From NCBI GenBank assembly GCA_023260815.1, contig JALQUE010000356.1, positions 1-5,497 on the forward strand: DNA of 5,497 nt, in the 5' to 3' direction. Positions within the stretch are counted from its first letter, which is position 1, and each line of letters begins with the position of its first letter. Shown here one piece after another: positions 1 to 5,497 of the stretch. Source of the DNA: Roseovarius sp. GTDB taxonomy: Bacteria; Pseudomonadota; Alphaproteobacteria; Rhodobacterales; Rhodobacteraceae. A program made the translations under genes and the position numbers. The notes beneath the pieces were generated by a model. That model saw nothing but the letters and a program-made list of their open reading frames with translations. It was not told the DNA's origin and made no database searches.

Positions 1-1
1 C

Positions 2-97
2 GCCGAGATCGAAACCGGTCGTAAGCAGGGCTCGATCACGACCCTGCGGGCCTTGGCCAATGCGCTCGGCGTAAGTCTGGATGATCTGGCTGAGTAA
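2..97 (+). CDS. XRE-family helix-turn-helix regulator, C-terminal fragment
   Basis: This is the last 31 codons of a gene whose 5' part lies outside the window, ending at TAA 95-97. The visible protein begins AEIETGRKQGSITTLRALAN and ends ALGVSLDDLAE. This matches the second half of an HTH_3/XRE DNA-binding domain: the E-x-G-R segment at the end of the recognition helix, then the helix of the T-L-x-x-L-A-x-A-L-G-V type, then the acidic D-D-L end. Such proteins bind operator DNA as dimers and usually act as repressors. The gene ends straight after the domain, so the product is either a small HTH-only protein or one with the HTH at its C-terminus. Its targets cannot be read from this fragment. 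The next gene is more than 500 bases away, so they are probably not one operon. Confidence 0.85.
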   Translation, partial: AEIETGRKQGSITTLRALANALGVSLDDLAE

Positions 98-198
98 GGT
101 CGGCCCAAACCTGCGATTCATCGCCCTACTTGGCGCTGCGATGCAGCTTCACCAGACCAGCCATTCGTCGAGCATGCAGCATTTTTGGAAGTTTAGGG

Positions 199-399
199 TC
201 AGCAGCGCGGGGCAAAGCTACCATCCAGATGGCGTATGAATGCAAGCCAGTATCGCTCGGCGATCCATCTGCCAGCCGCAGATAAAGGTACCCACCCATC
301 TACAGCTAACGTACCGAATGCATCTCGCACCGTGCTCACTATGGTCAAGGAGTTGTAATTAACTTGTCCATCGGGGTACTTGCGTCGACGAACAGTCTT
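199..399 (-). pseudogene. Possible gene remnant: start-less open frame of 66 codons
   Basis: Read on the minus strand from the codon after TAA (400-402) to TGA (199-201), this frame gives 66 residues. Segments such as KTVRRRKYPDGQVNYNS and GRWIAERYWLAFIRHLDGSF have a natural-looking mix of charged, aromatic and hydrophobic residues. There is no ATG. The only candidate starts are TTG at 348-346 and internal GTG codons, and none has a clear ribosome-binding site. It could be the decayed end of a larger gene or chance. I do not recognise the family. Evidence is limited to uninterrupted frame length and residue composition. Confidence 0.18.
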
Positions 400-540
400 T
401 TAACTCCGCTTATTGCAAGAACTCTAACATTTCCTGCCGTAGTTTTTTGGTCCCTTCAGCTCATTCCCCAAGTGGTTTAAAATGTTGGTCTATGCGGCTG
501 GATGAAACCCACGGGGTCACCAGGAAGACACCGCAAGAGA

Positions 541-569
541 TTGACGGGGCCTGTAAAATCGTAGCGAAT
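541..569 (+). promoter_or_regulatory. Weak candidate promoter for the membrane hydrolase gene
   Basis: TTGACG (541-546) matches the -35 consensus at five of six positions. It is followed after 17 bases by GCGAAT (564-569), a poor -10 with three of six matches. Transcription would begin near 576, giving a leader of about 40 bases before GTG 616. A second weak pair, TTCAGC (455-460) with TAAAAT (478-483), has a better -10 and a worse -35. Neither is convincing alone. Confidence 0.22.
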
Positions 570-615
570 TACGGGCAGCACAAATCCAAACCAGAGAAAC
601 CGTTAACGAGGGCCT

Positions 616-2292
616 GTGAAACCGGCGGCAATTTTTCGCATGATTGGACCTGTATGTGTGCCGAGCCTCTTGCTGGGGCTAGGGTTTTTCGCCGCGTCGC
701 TGACACCCTCGCTGGTGCCGCGCGGCCCGCTTGTGCAGGGCATACTCGGTGGGATGGTCACCGCACTCGGTTATCTGGTTGGGCGGATATTCGGTCTTTT
801 CTGGCGCGCCGCAGATTTGCCCCGCCTGTCGGGCCAACTGGCGCTGATATTCAAATGGATCCTCGCCATCGCCACTCTTAGCTTGTTCCTTTGGATGCTG
901 GGGTCTAGCCTGACGTGGCAGAATGACCTGAGACAGAAGATGGGCTTGGAGCCTGCGGACGCGCTTCATTTATCGCAGATCCTTGTGCTGGCAGTCGCCG
1001 TTTTCGCCGCTGCCTTCATTATCGGGCGCCTCGTCGCGGCCCTTTTTCGCTTGGTCCGGGCGCGGTTTTACCGTGTGATGCCGCCGCGCCGCGCCAATGT
1101 GCTTGGCTTTGTCACCATTGCAGCGCTTCTTTTCCTCGTGACGCGCGATGGACTATTTGACCGCGCCGTTTCTGGCCTTGATGAAAGCTATGAGGCCGCG
1201 CAGGCGCTCTTCGACAATTCTCCACCACCGCCTTCGGACCCTCGGATGACGGGCAGTGCCGACTCGCTTATCGACTGGGCCGCCATTGGAGCGCCGGGGC
1301 GGGACTTCATCACTTCAGGACCCGACGCCGCAGCGATCTCGGCCTTGACAGGCCGGCCGGCACTGGACCCGATCCGGGTGTATGTGGGGCGGGCCAACGG
1401 CGAGACGCCGCAGGAGCGAGCACAGCTTGCGCTGGATGAGTTGAAGCGCCAAGGGGCATTTGACCGCGCGGTACTGATCTTGGCCAGCCCGACGGGGACT
1501 GGCTGGATGGACCCAGGATCGCATGACCCGGTCGAATACATGCATGGCGGCGACATCGCTACAGTCGCCGCGCAGTATTCCTACCTTCAGTCACCCCTTG
1601 CCCTCATCCTCGAGACCCGGACCGGGCTGGAGCAGGCGAGCGCCTTGCAGGAGGCCGTGCATGGCTACTGGAAAACGCTGCCGCCGGATGCCCGACCGCG
1701 TCTTTATGTGCATGGGCTCAGCCTTGGGGCATGGTCGTCGATGTATGCGACCAATCTTTTCCGCCTGCTGGACGATCCGATCGACGGCGCGTTCTGGGCC
1801 GGGCCGCCCTTCCCCTCGGCTTTCTGGAACTATGTCCAGCGGCAACGGGCGCCGGGTAGCCCGTGGGTTCTGCCGCGGATTGGGGACGGATCGTTGGTGC
1901 GCTATGCATCGCATACGGCAGATGCCTCGGAGGCTGAGGCTTCGTGGGGGCCAATGCGCATCGTCTTCCTGCAGTATTCGAGCGACCCGGTCGTATTCTA
2001 CGATCCCTATTCACTATGGCGCGCGCCGCCTTGGATGCAGGATCCACCGGCTGCCGACATGACCGATCATTTTATATTCGTGCCGGTTGTAACGCAGTTT
2101 CAACTCGCGCTGGACATGGCGTTGTCCTTTGGCGCGCCGTCTGGACATGGCCATGCCTATTACGCGCAAGATTACATCGCGCCTTGGGTCGAAGTGACCG
2201 ATCCCAAAAACTGGTCACCGTCGGACACCGAAAAACTCATGGCGCATTGCGACAATGGCTTTCAGATGGGTTGTTCTAACGGTCTCAAGTAA
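616..2292 (+). CDS. Polytopic membrane alpha/beta-hydrolase (Abhydrolase_9-like)
   Basis: The gene encodes 558 residues and starts at GTG 616, the first possible start after the in-frame stop TAA 604-606. A GAGGG motif (608-612) lies close upstream, at a spacing of only three bases; ATG 640 (residue 9) is an alternative. Five membrane segments fall near residues 12-32, 39-62, 76-97, 119-145 and 161-176. The arginine-rich loop at 144-159 and the short basic loop at 64-70 would be cytoplasmic by the positive-inside rule. The C-terminal domain (about 215-540) would then face the periplasm. It carries a nucleophile elbow HGLSLGAW with Ser369, and plausible acid and base residues at Asp457 (SSDPVVF) and His511/His513 (GHGHAY). 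The architecture and motifs fit the bacterial Abhydrolase_9 family with its membrane N-terminal domain (PF10081/PF15420), recognised from memory. The substrate is unknown; an esterase or lipase-like role is inferred from the fold. Confidence 0.88.
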   Translation: MKPAAIFRMIGPVCVPSLLLGLGFFAASLTPSLVPRGPLVQGILGGMVTALGYLVGRIFGLFWRAADLPRLSGQLALIFKWILAIATLSLFLWMLGSSLTWQNDLRQKMGLEPADALHLSQILVLAVAVFAAAFIIGRLVAALFRLVRARFYRVMPPRRANVLGFVTIAALLFLVTRDGLFDRAVSGLDESYEAAQALFDNSPPPPSDPRMTGSADSLIDWAAIGAPGRDFITSGPDAAAISALTGRPALDPIRVYVGRANGETPQERAQLALDELKRQGAFDRAVLILASPTGTGWMDPGSHDPVEYMHGGDIATVAAQYSYLQSPLALILETRTGLEQASALQEAVHGYWKTLPPDARPRLYVHGLSLGAWSSMYATNLFRLLDDPIDGAFWAGPPFPSAFWNYVQRQRAPGSPWVLPRIGDGSLVRYASHTADASEAEASWGPMRIVFLQYSSDPVVFYDPYSLWRAPPWMQDPPAADMTDHFIFVPVVTQFQLALDMALSFGAPSGHGHAYYAQDYIAPWVEVTDPKNWSPSDTEKLMAHCDNGFQMGCSNGLK

Positions 2293-2369
2293 GGCTGAAC
2301 CGGACCGACGCTGAAGCGATCAAAGCACATTCCCCAAGGTCATTTCCCGAAATCAAACACGCATTGTGG

Positions 2370-2397
2370 TTGCCTCTCATGTCAAGCAACCTAAAAT
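2370..2397 (+). promoter_or_regulatory. Candidate sigma70-like promoter of the amidohydrolase-barrel operon
   Basis: TTGCCT (2370-2375) matches the -35 consensus at four of six positions. After 16 bases comes TAAAAT (2392-2397), a -10 with five of six matches. The predicted transcript would start near 2404, leaving a leader of about 47 bases before ATG 2451 with its ribosome-binding site. This position fits the amidohydrolase start chosen here and excludes the far-upstream TTG 2364, which would lie before the promoter. Confidence 0.4.
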
Positions 2398-2413
2398 TGA
2401 TGACATCGAAATT
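2393..2413. promoter_or_regulatory. Imperfect palindrome over the -10 region, candidate operator
   Basis: The 21 bases centred on A2403 form an imperfect dyad. The core GATG-A-CATC (2399-2407) is perfect, and the flanks AAAATT and GAAATT are partly symmetric. The dyad begins inside the candidate -10 hexamer and covers the predicted transcription start, a usual site for repressor binding. Seven of the ten arm positions are complementary. The length and AT-rich flanks could arise by chance, and no second copy was seen elsewhere in the window. Confidence 0.25.
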
Positions 2414-2436
2414 TCGGCTGGGCCGGAAACATTTTT

Positions 2437-2441
2437 GGAGG
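2437..2441 (+). promoter_or_regulatory. Strong ribosome-binding site fixing the amidohydrolase start
   Basis: GGAGG at 2437-2441 is followed by a nine-base spacer and ATG 2451. It is the best Shine-Dalgarno match upstream of this gene. The downstream ATG 2538, which would start just before the Tat motif, has only a weak AGG (2530-2532) in front of it. The site therefore argues for the longer protein with the cysteine-bearing leader. Confidence 0.7.
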
Positions 2442-2450
2442 CCTACCTTT

Positions 2451-3911
2451 ATGTGTTTTTCATGCATTGAAAGCATTGAAGCCGGCATCGAGCCGATAAA
2501 CCCATGCCTATGCGGGGCGCCCACAACACAGGCCGCCATGCAGCGAATAGAGGCCGACATTTCGCGGCGCAGGATGCTTGGTGGCATGTCGGCTGTCGTG
2601 GGCATGTTCGCCGGTTTTGGGTTGGCGCCTAACGATCTTCGGGCGCAGACCCCGGGCCGAACGACGGTGCTGACGAACCTGCGCTATTTTGACGGCACCA
2701 CGCCCGAAATGCAGACAGGCCGTGATATTCTTGTCGAGGCGGGCCGCATCGTCGCGATGCCAGCCACCGGGACGGGACCGGAGGACGCCGACATCATCGA
2801 CTGCGGCGGACGCGCCGTAACCCCGGGGCTGATAGATTGCCACTGGCATGCCACCTTGGTCGGGATAAGTCAGGTTGCAGCACTGACGCAGGATATCGGT
2901 TGGGTCCACCTCATGGCGGGCCGCGAGGCAGGGGCCACGCTCATGCGTGGTTTCACCACGGTTCGCGACACGGGCGGGCCGGTCTTTGGCCTGAAGATGG
3001 CGGTGGATCAGGGTGCCGTGACCGGACCGCGCATCTTTCCGTCAGGGGCCATGTTGTCGCAGACTTCGGGCCATGGTGACTTCCGCATGACGACAGCTCT
3101 GCCAAAGGCATCGGGCGAACCGTTGGATTATACCGAGCGCGCAGGCGTCGCGGCCATTGCGGACGGGCGGGCCGAAGTTTTGCGCCGAACCCGCGAACAA
3201 TTGATGCGCGGTGCGAGCCAGATCAAGATCATGGCCGGTGGCGGTGTGGCCTCGCCCTATGATCCGCTGGATACCGCACAATACACATTGGACGAGATGC
3301 GCGCAGCAGTAGAGGCCGCGGCCGACTGGGGCACTTATGTCTGCGCGCATGTCTACACGCCCACCGGCATCATGCGCTGTCTAGAAGCCGGTGTACGATC
3401 CATCGAGCACGGACAACTGGCCGATGAGGCGACCATCAAGGCCATGGCCGAGGCCGATGCCTGGTGGAGCATTCAGCCCTTCCTTGCCGACGAGGACGCG
3501 AACCAATATTCCGACCCAAGAAGCCGCGCAAAGCAGCAGCAAGTTGCCCAAGGCACAATTCGGGCCTTTGAGTCCGGCCGCGCCGAAGGCGTGAACATGG
3601 CCTTCGGCACGGATGTTCTGTTCAACCCGACCGGCGCGGCCACGCAGGGCCGCCAACTTGGCAAATTAGCGCGTTTCATGTCGACGTTCGATGCTTTGCG
3701 CATGGCCACAGGCGATGCAGGCCGACTGCTGGAAATGTCTGGCGAGCGGTCCCCCTATCCCGGCAAGCTTGGCGTCATCGCCGAGGGTGCGCTGGCGGAT
3801 ATTCTCGTTTGGGATGGCGACCCGGCCTCCGATCTGGACTTTCTCGCCGATCCCGAAACGAACCTGCGCCTGGTCATGAAGGGCGGGCGCATCTTCAAGG
3901 AGACGCTGTGA
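2451..3911 (+). CDS. Tat-exported metal-dependent amidohydrolase (prolidase/imidazolonepropionase-like)
   Basis: The product has 486 residues from ATG 2451, chosen for GGAGG nine bases upstream. ATG 2538 (residue 30) is the alternative. Residues 2-21 hold four cysteines (C2, C5, C19, C21). A twin-arginine signal follows: SRRRMLGG at 38-45, a hydrophobic stretch, and a likely cleavage site near LRA-Q at 63-66. The mature enzyme is an amidohydrolase-superfamily barrel (PF01979). All metal ligands are visible: HxH in IDCHWH (His131, His133), the likely carboxylated Lys259 in QIKIMAGGG, His300 (CAHV), His320 (IEHG) and Asp388 (FGTD). SGHGDFR (206-212) and FTTVRDTGG are also typical of the subgroup containing Xaa-Pro/Xaa-Arg dipeptidases and ochratoxinase. 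It should hydrolyse an amide or peptide bond in the periplasm; the exact substrate cannot be told. Its stop codon overlaps the next gene by one base, indicating a shared operon. Confidence 0.9.
   Translation: MCFSCIESIEAGIEPINPCLCGAPTTQAAMQRIEADISRRRMLGGMSAVVGMFAGFGLAPNDLRAQTPGRTTVLTNLRYFDGTTPEMQTGRDILVEAGRIVAMPATGTGPEDADIIDCGGRAVTPGLIDCHWHATLVGISQVAALTQDIGWVHLMAGREAGATLMRGFTTVRDTGGPVFGLKMAVDQGAVTGPRIFPSGAMLSQTSGHGDFRMTTALPKASGEPLDYTERAGVAAIADGRAEVLRRTREQLMRGASQIKIMAGGGVASPYDPLDTAQYTLDEMRAAVEAAADWGTYVCAHVYTPTGIMRCLEAGVRSIEHGQLADEATIKAMAEADAWWSIQPFLADEDANQYSDPRSRAKQQQVAQGTIRAFESGRAEGVNMAFGTDVLFNPTGAATQGRQLGKLARFMSTFDALRMATGDAGRLLEMSGERSPYPGKLGVIAEGALADILVWDGDPASDLDFLADPETNLRLVMKGGRIFKETL
3897..3902 (+). 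promoter_or_regulatory. Ribosome-binding site of the beta-barrel gene inside the amidohydrolase end
   Basis: AAGGAG (3897-3902) lies within the last codons of the amidohydrolase and eight bases before ATG 3911. It settles the barrel protein's start at 3911 rather than an upstream in-frame ATG at 3809. With the overlapping stop and start (TGATG, 3909-3913), it points to translational coupling of the two genes. Confidence 0.8.
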
Positions 3912-4672
3912 TGCCGTTCGATCGTCTTGCGAGAGCCCGTTCAATCGTCGCAGCGGGGCTGATATGCGTCGCGACGTTCTTTGCACCCTACGGGGCAAAG
4001 GCTGAACCAAGCGACTGGTCCGGGCAAGTCACCGTCTATGGCTGGGGCGCGGGCGTCTCGGGGGACTTCAGGCCGTTGCCGATTGCGCCGCGGCTGTCCT
4101 TCGACAATTCCTTTTCCGATGTGCTCGAAGATCTGGACATGGCTTTCTTCATGACGGCTCTGGCGCGTCGGGGAGACCTCGTCCTGTTCGGTGATCTCAC
4201 ATATTCCTCGTCGTCGCGAAGTGGTCGGGTGCCACCCGGCATCACTGCTTCGGGTAAGTTGACAATGCGCTCGGCGACCTTGGCAGCAGGCAAGCGTTTC
4301 CAGGCCGGGCCAGAGACCACGCTCGACCTGCTTGGTGGCACGCGTTTTTGGAGTGTTGACGGTTTGGTGTCCGTCCCGTTCGTAGGGGTGAGTGTCGCGC
4401 GCGAGGCCAATTTCACCGATCCCATCATCGCACTGAGAGCGAATACGAAACTATCGCCGCACTGGTCCCTGCTGGCATATGTCGACGCAGGCGGATTTGG
4501 CATCGGGTCCGACTTTACGTGGCAGACTGCGGTGACTGTTAATTACAAGGTCAGTGATCATTTCTATCTCTCGGCAGGATGGCGTCATCTATATGTCGAC
4601 TACAACAGAAATGGGGCCGACTTTGACGGAAGCATGACCGGCCCACTGATCGGAGCGACCATTCGCTTTTGA
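3911..4672 (+). CDS. Outer-membrane beta-barrel protein, hypothetical
   Basis: The product has 253 residues. A Sec signal peptide (residues 1-31) has basic residues, the hydrophobic core SIVAAGLICVATFF, and an A-K-A cleavage site before EPSDW. The mature protein alternates short amphipathic strands rich in aromatic and glycine residues, for example VTVYGWGAG (40-48), DLVLFGDLTY (89-98), LDLLGGTRFW (138-147), LLAYVDAGGFGIG (187-199) and FYLSAGWRHLYVDY (218-231). It ends in IRF; the terminal phenylalanine is the usual outer-membrane assembly signal. About 220 mature residues suits a barrel of roughly eight to ten strands. I recognise the general type but no named family or transported substrate. 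Start and stop overlap with the amidohydrolase means the two are made together, so the barrel may admit or retain that enzyme's substrate. A structural role is equally possible. Confidence 0.82.
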   Translation: MPFDRLARARSIVAAGLICVATFFAPYGAKAEPSDWSGQVTVYGWGAGVSGDFRPLPIAPRLSFDNSFSDVLEDLDMAFFMTALARRGDLVLFGDLTYSSSSRSGRVPPGITASGKLTMRSATLAAGKRFQAGPETTLDLLGGTRFWSVDGLVSVPFVGVSVAREANFTDPIIALRANTKLSPHWSLLAYVDAGGFGIGSDFTWQTAVTVNYKVSDHFYLSAGWRHLYVDYNRNGADFDGSMTGPLIGATIRF

Positions 4673-4762
4673 AATTCGTAGCTGGTCGCTCTTCGGAACT
4701 GGCGTCAGTATAGGTTGGATTGCTGTATGATGGGTACGCCGAACACGGAGGAAAGAGGGGGG

Positions 4763-5116
4763 TCAGGGGGCAAGACGCCATTGACCATTATCAAGGCATC
4801 GCCGTGTCTGTATCGTTTGGATCTGGGGCTTCCGGCGTGTCATGAACTTGTAGCTCAACCCCACGCAATTGCCAGATACCGTTGAGACTTCGACTGAACC
4901 ATGCGCGCCAGTCTCGGGGTTGGACCAGATGGTATCGTCACCCGGCTGGGCATTGCGGTCGGTATAGATGCCTCCGCCAGATCGCACCATTATGTTGATG
5001 TCCTCTTGTGTAAGGCCCGTATTTTCGATCTGCCGCAGCAATGAATTCGCTGAAACCGGATGAGACATGAGGACAAGGAAGCCGACGATCGTAAGTCGAG
5101 AAATGGTATGTGGCAC
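4763..5116 (-). CDS. Small secreted protein resembling the 17-kDa surface-antigen family
   Basis: On the minus strand this encodes 117 residues from GTG at 5116-5114. An in-frame stop lies just upstream (TGA, 5122-5120), so no longer start is possible. An AAAGG stretch about ten bases upstream could be the ribosome-binding site. Residues 1-23 form a signal peptide (hydrophobic TIVGFLVLM, cleavage near VSA-N). The mature part has a helix-like segment (25-44), then DDTIWSNPETGAHGSV (60-75), two cysteines (C84, C107) and a final DNGQWRLAP. The W-x-N-P-x-T-G-x-x-G motif, followed by Cys and a D-x-G-x-W end, resembles the C-terminal domain of the RT0821/Lpp0805 or 17-kDa surface-antigen group; I judge this from memory. 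The two cysteines could form a disulfide. There is no lipobox cysteine at the signal cleavage site. Function is unknown; it runs convergent to the barrel gene. Confidence 0.75.
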   Translation of the reverse strand: MPHTISRLTIVGFLVLMSHPVSANSLLRQIENTGLTQEDINIMVRSGGGIYTDRNAQPGDDTIWSNPETGAHGSVEVSTVSGNCVGLSYKFMTRRKPQIQTIQTRRCLDNGQWRLAP

Positions 5117-5136
5117 AGGTCAACAACCTTTCATAG

Positions 5137-5283
5137 GAATATGCGCCACAGTGCCACCTGCCTAGGCGTGTTTCAAACCCGAAATTGGAGGTTCTTGGTA
5201 TCGCCAGACATCGGCGTAAAACCGTGCTGATCAGAGATGGTAAGATACCTGACATTCAGGAAGTACGCAGCGAAGGTCCATAA
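5137..5283 (+). other. Start-less open frame of 48 codons beside the insertion sequence
   Basis: After TAG 5134-5136 the plus strand stays open for 48 codons until TAA 5281-5283. The second half reads plausibly as protein (EVLGIARHRRKTVLIRDGKI), but there is no ATG or GTG start and no ribosome-binding site. The frame ends where insertion-sequence DNA appears to begin, so it could be a remnant of a gene cut by the element. It also overlaps the region upstream of the minus-strand surface-antigen-like gene, where the promoter of that gene should lie. A chance open frame is the more cautious reading. Confidence 0.15.
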
Positions 5284-5497
5284 TCCGCCGATTTTGTTGA
5301 AAAAATCAGCATCAGAACGCGTTTTTGGCTGCCCTCATGCTCGGGCGTCGCCGTTTGGTTCGGGCAATCGCCCGTAGCGCCGCCTTGAGGCGTTTATCTG
5401 GCCGCTCAGCTCATGCCGTGGCCTCCGAGTTGGCGCACTGAGGCCGCAGCTTCGCAAGTTTTCGAAGGTTCTGGGCGATGGCGGCGAGGAGGAATTC
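5281..5497 (-). mobile_element. Partial insertion sequence, 3' end (IS1182/IS5-like)
   Basis: The right edge of the window is the tail of a transposable element running on the minus strand. It includes the last codons of a transposase (5411-5497) and about 130 bases of non-coding DNA after its stop. The outer end is estimated near 5281-5307, where the A/T-rich stretch TTTTGTTGAAAAAATC (5292-5307) resembles the terminal region seen in many such elements. The exact terminus and target duplication cannot be set because the other end is outside the window. Confidence 0.5.
5411..5497 (-). CDS. Transposase, C-terminal fragment
   Basis: Read on the minus strand from the window edge, the last 28 codons begin EFLLAAIAQNLRKLAKLRP and end at TGA (5413-5411). 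The F-L-L-A-A-I-A-Q-N-L-R-K-L-A-K-L pattern is characteristic of the C-terminal helix of DDE transposases of the IS1182/IS5 type in alphaproteobacteria, recognised from memory. The catalytic domain is outside the window, so neither activity nor exact family can be judged. The frame is intact in the visible part. Confidence 0.72.
   Translation of the reverse strand, partial: EFLLAAIAQNLRKLAKLRPQCANSEATA

Larger units (their letters stand above)
98..615. other. Long intergenic region without a convincing gene
   Basis: These 518 bases separate the regulator fragment from the membrane hydrolase gene. By eye they are richer in A+T than the flanking genes, with T-runs around 397-401 and 443-448. 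A plus-strand open frame from TTG 447 runs out of frame into the hydrolase gene and does not read like a protein. The only protein-like stretch is a minus-strand frame at 199-399, listed separately. A short palindrome GCGAT-TC-ATCGC (113-124) lies just after the regulator stop but has no following T-run, so it is not called a terminator. Confidence 0.6.

Noticed and set aside
113..143. Short inverted repeats (GCGAT-TC-ATCGC and CATCGC/GCGATG) after the regulator stop
   Set aside because: The stems are short and no T-run follows, so a rho-independent terminator is not supported.
447..881. Plus-strand 144-codon open frame from TTG 447
   Set aside because: It overlaps the hydrolase gene out of frame, its residues are low-complexity in the overlap, and it has no ribosome-binding site; it is a shadow of the GC-rich gene.
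1188..2062. Several open frames on both strands inside the hydrolase gene
   Set aside because: They are typical GC-rich shadow frames with arginine- and proline-rich translations and no recognisable domains; the hydrolase frame explains the region.
2364..2450. Upstream extension of the amidohydrolase to TTG 2364
   Set aside because: No ribosome-binding site precedes TTG 2364. The extension overlaps the candidate promoter, and a strong GGAGG-ATG pair lies downstream at 2437-2453.
3809..3910. Upstream extension of the barrel protein to ATG 3809
   Set aside because: It would read out of frame through the amidohydrolase end and bury the signal peptide behind 34 residues. AAGGAG plus ATG 3911 gives a normal signal peptide at the N-terminus.
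4673..4762. Possible bidirectional terminator between the convergent genes
   Set aside because: I could find no stable hairpin with flanking T or A runs in these 90 bases; only a weak distant pairing of GGCGT and ACGCC was seen.
4938..5255. Minus-strand 105-codon frame overlapping the surface-antigen-like gene
   Set aside because: It overlaps a frame with a clear signal peptide and family-like motifs, and its own overlapping part shows no domain or signal.
5492..5497. GAATTC at the very end of the window, suggesting a cloned EcoRI fragment
   Set aside because: The left end does not carry the site and the codons fit the transposase frame, so it is most simply a window edge falling by chance or choice at that hexamer.

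Overview
The window looks like chromosomal or large-replicon DNA of an alphaproteobacterium, most likely from the Rhodobacterales or a relative. This rests on the GC-rich codon use of the main genes, the type of proteins encoded, and an insertion-sequence transposase tail of a kind common in that group. It is an inference from sequence style; no marker gene is present.

Layout. Bases 2-97 are the 3' end of an XRE-type helix-turn-helix regulator. Bases 98-615 hold no convincing gene, only a start-less open frame on the minus strand that may be a gene remnant. A GTG-started gene (616-2292) encodes a polytopic membrane protein with a C-terminal alpha/beta-hydrolase domain. After a 158-base gap, with a candidate sigma70-like promoter and an overlapping imperfect palindrome, come two translationally coupled genes: a Tat-exported metal-dependent amidohydrolase (2451-3911) and a small outer-membrane beta-barrel protein (3911-4672). 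Convergent to these is a small secreted protein resembling the 17-kDa surface-antigen family (5116-4763, minus strand). The right edge (about 5281-5497) is the 3' end of an insertion sequence, with the last 28 codons of its transposase on the minus strand.

How the genes may work together. All four complete genes encode cell-envelope proteins. The hydrolase domain is predicted to face the periplasm, the amidohydrolase is predicted to be exported folded to the periplasm, the barrel sits in the outer membrane, and the surface-antigen-like protein has a Sec signal. The amidohydrolase and barrel are almost certainly one transcription unit. A plausible but untested reading is uptake of a small amide or dipeptide-like compound through the outer membrane and its hydrolysis in the periplasm.

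The most unusual feature is the N-terminus of the amidohydrolase. The only strong ribosome-binding site places the start 29 codons before the methionine that directly precedes the Tat signal. This adds a short leader with four cysteines (C-x2-C-x13-C-x-C). I found no CRISPR array, tRNA, rRNA or clearly new multi-gene system.
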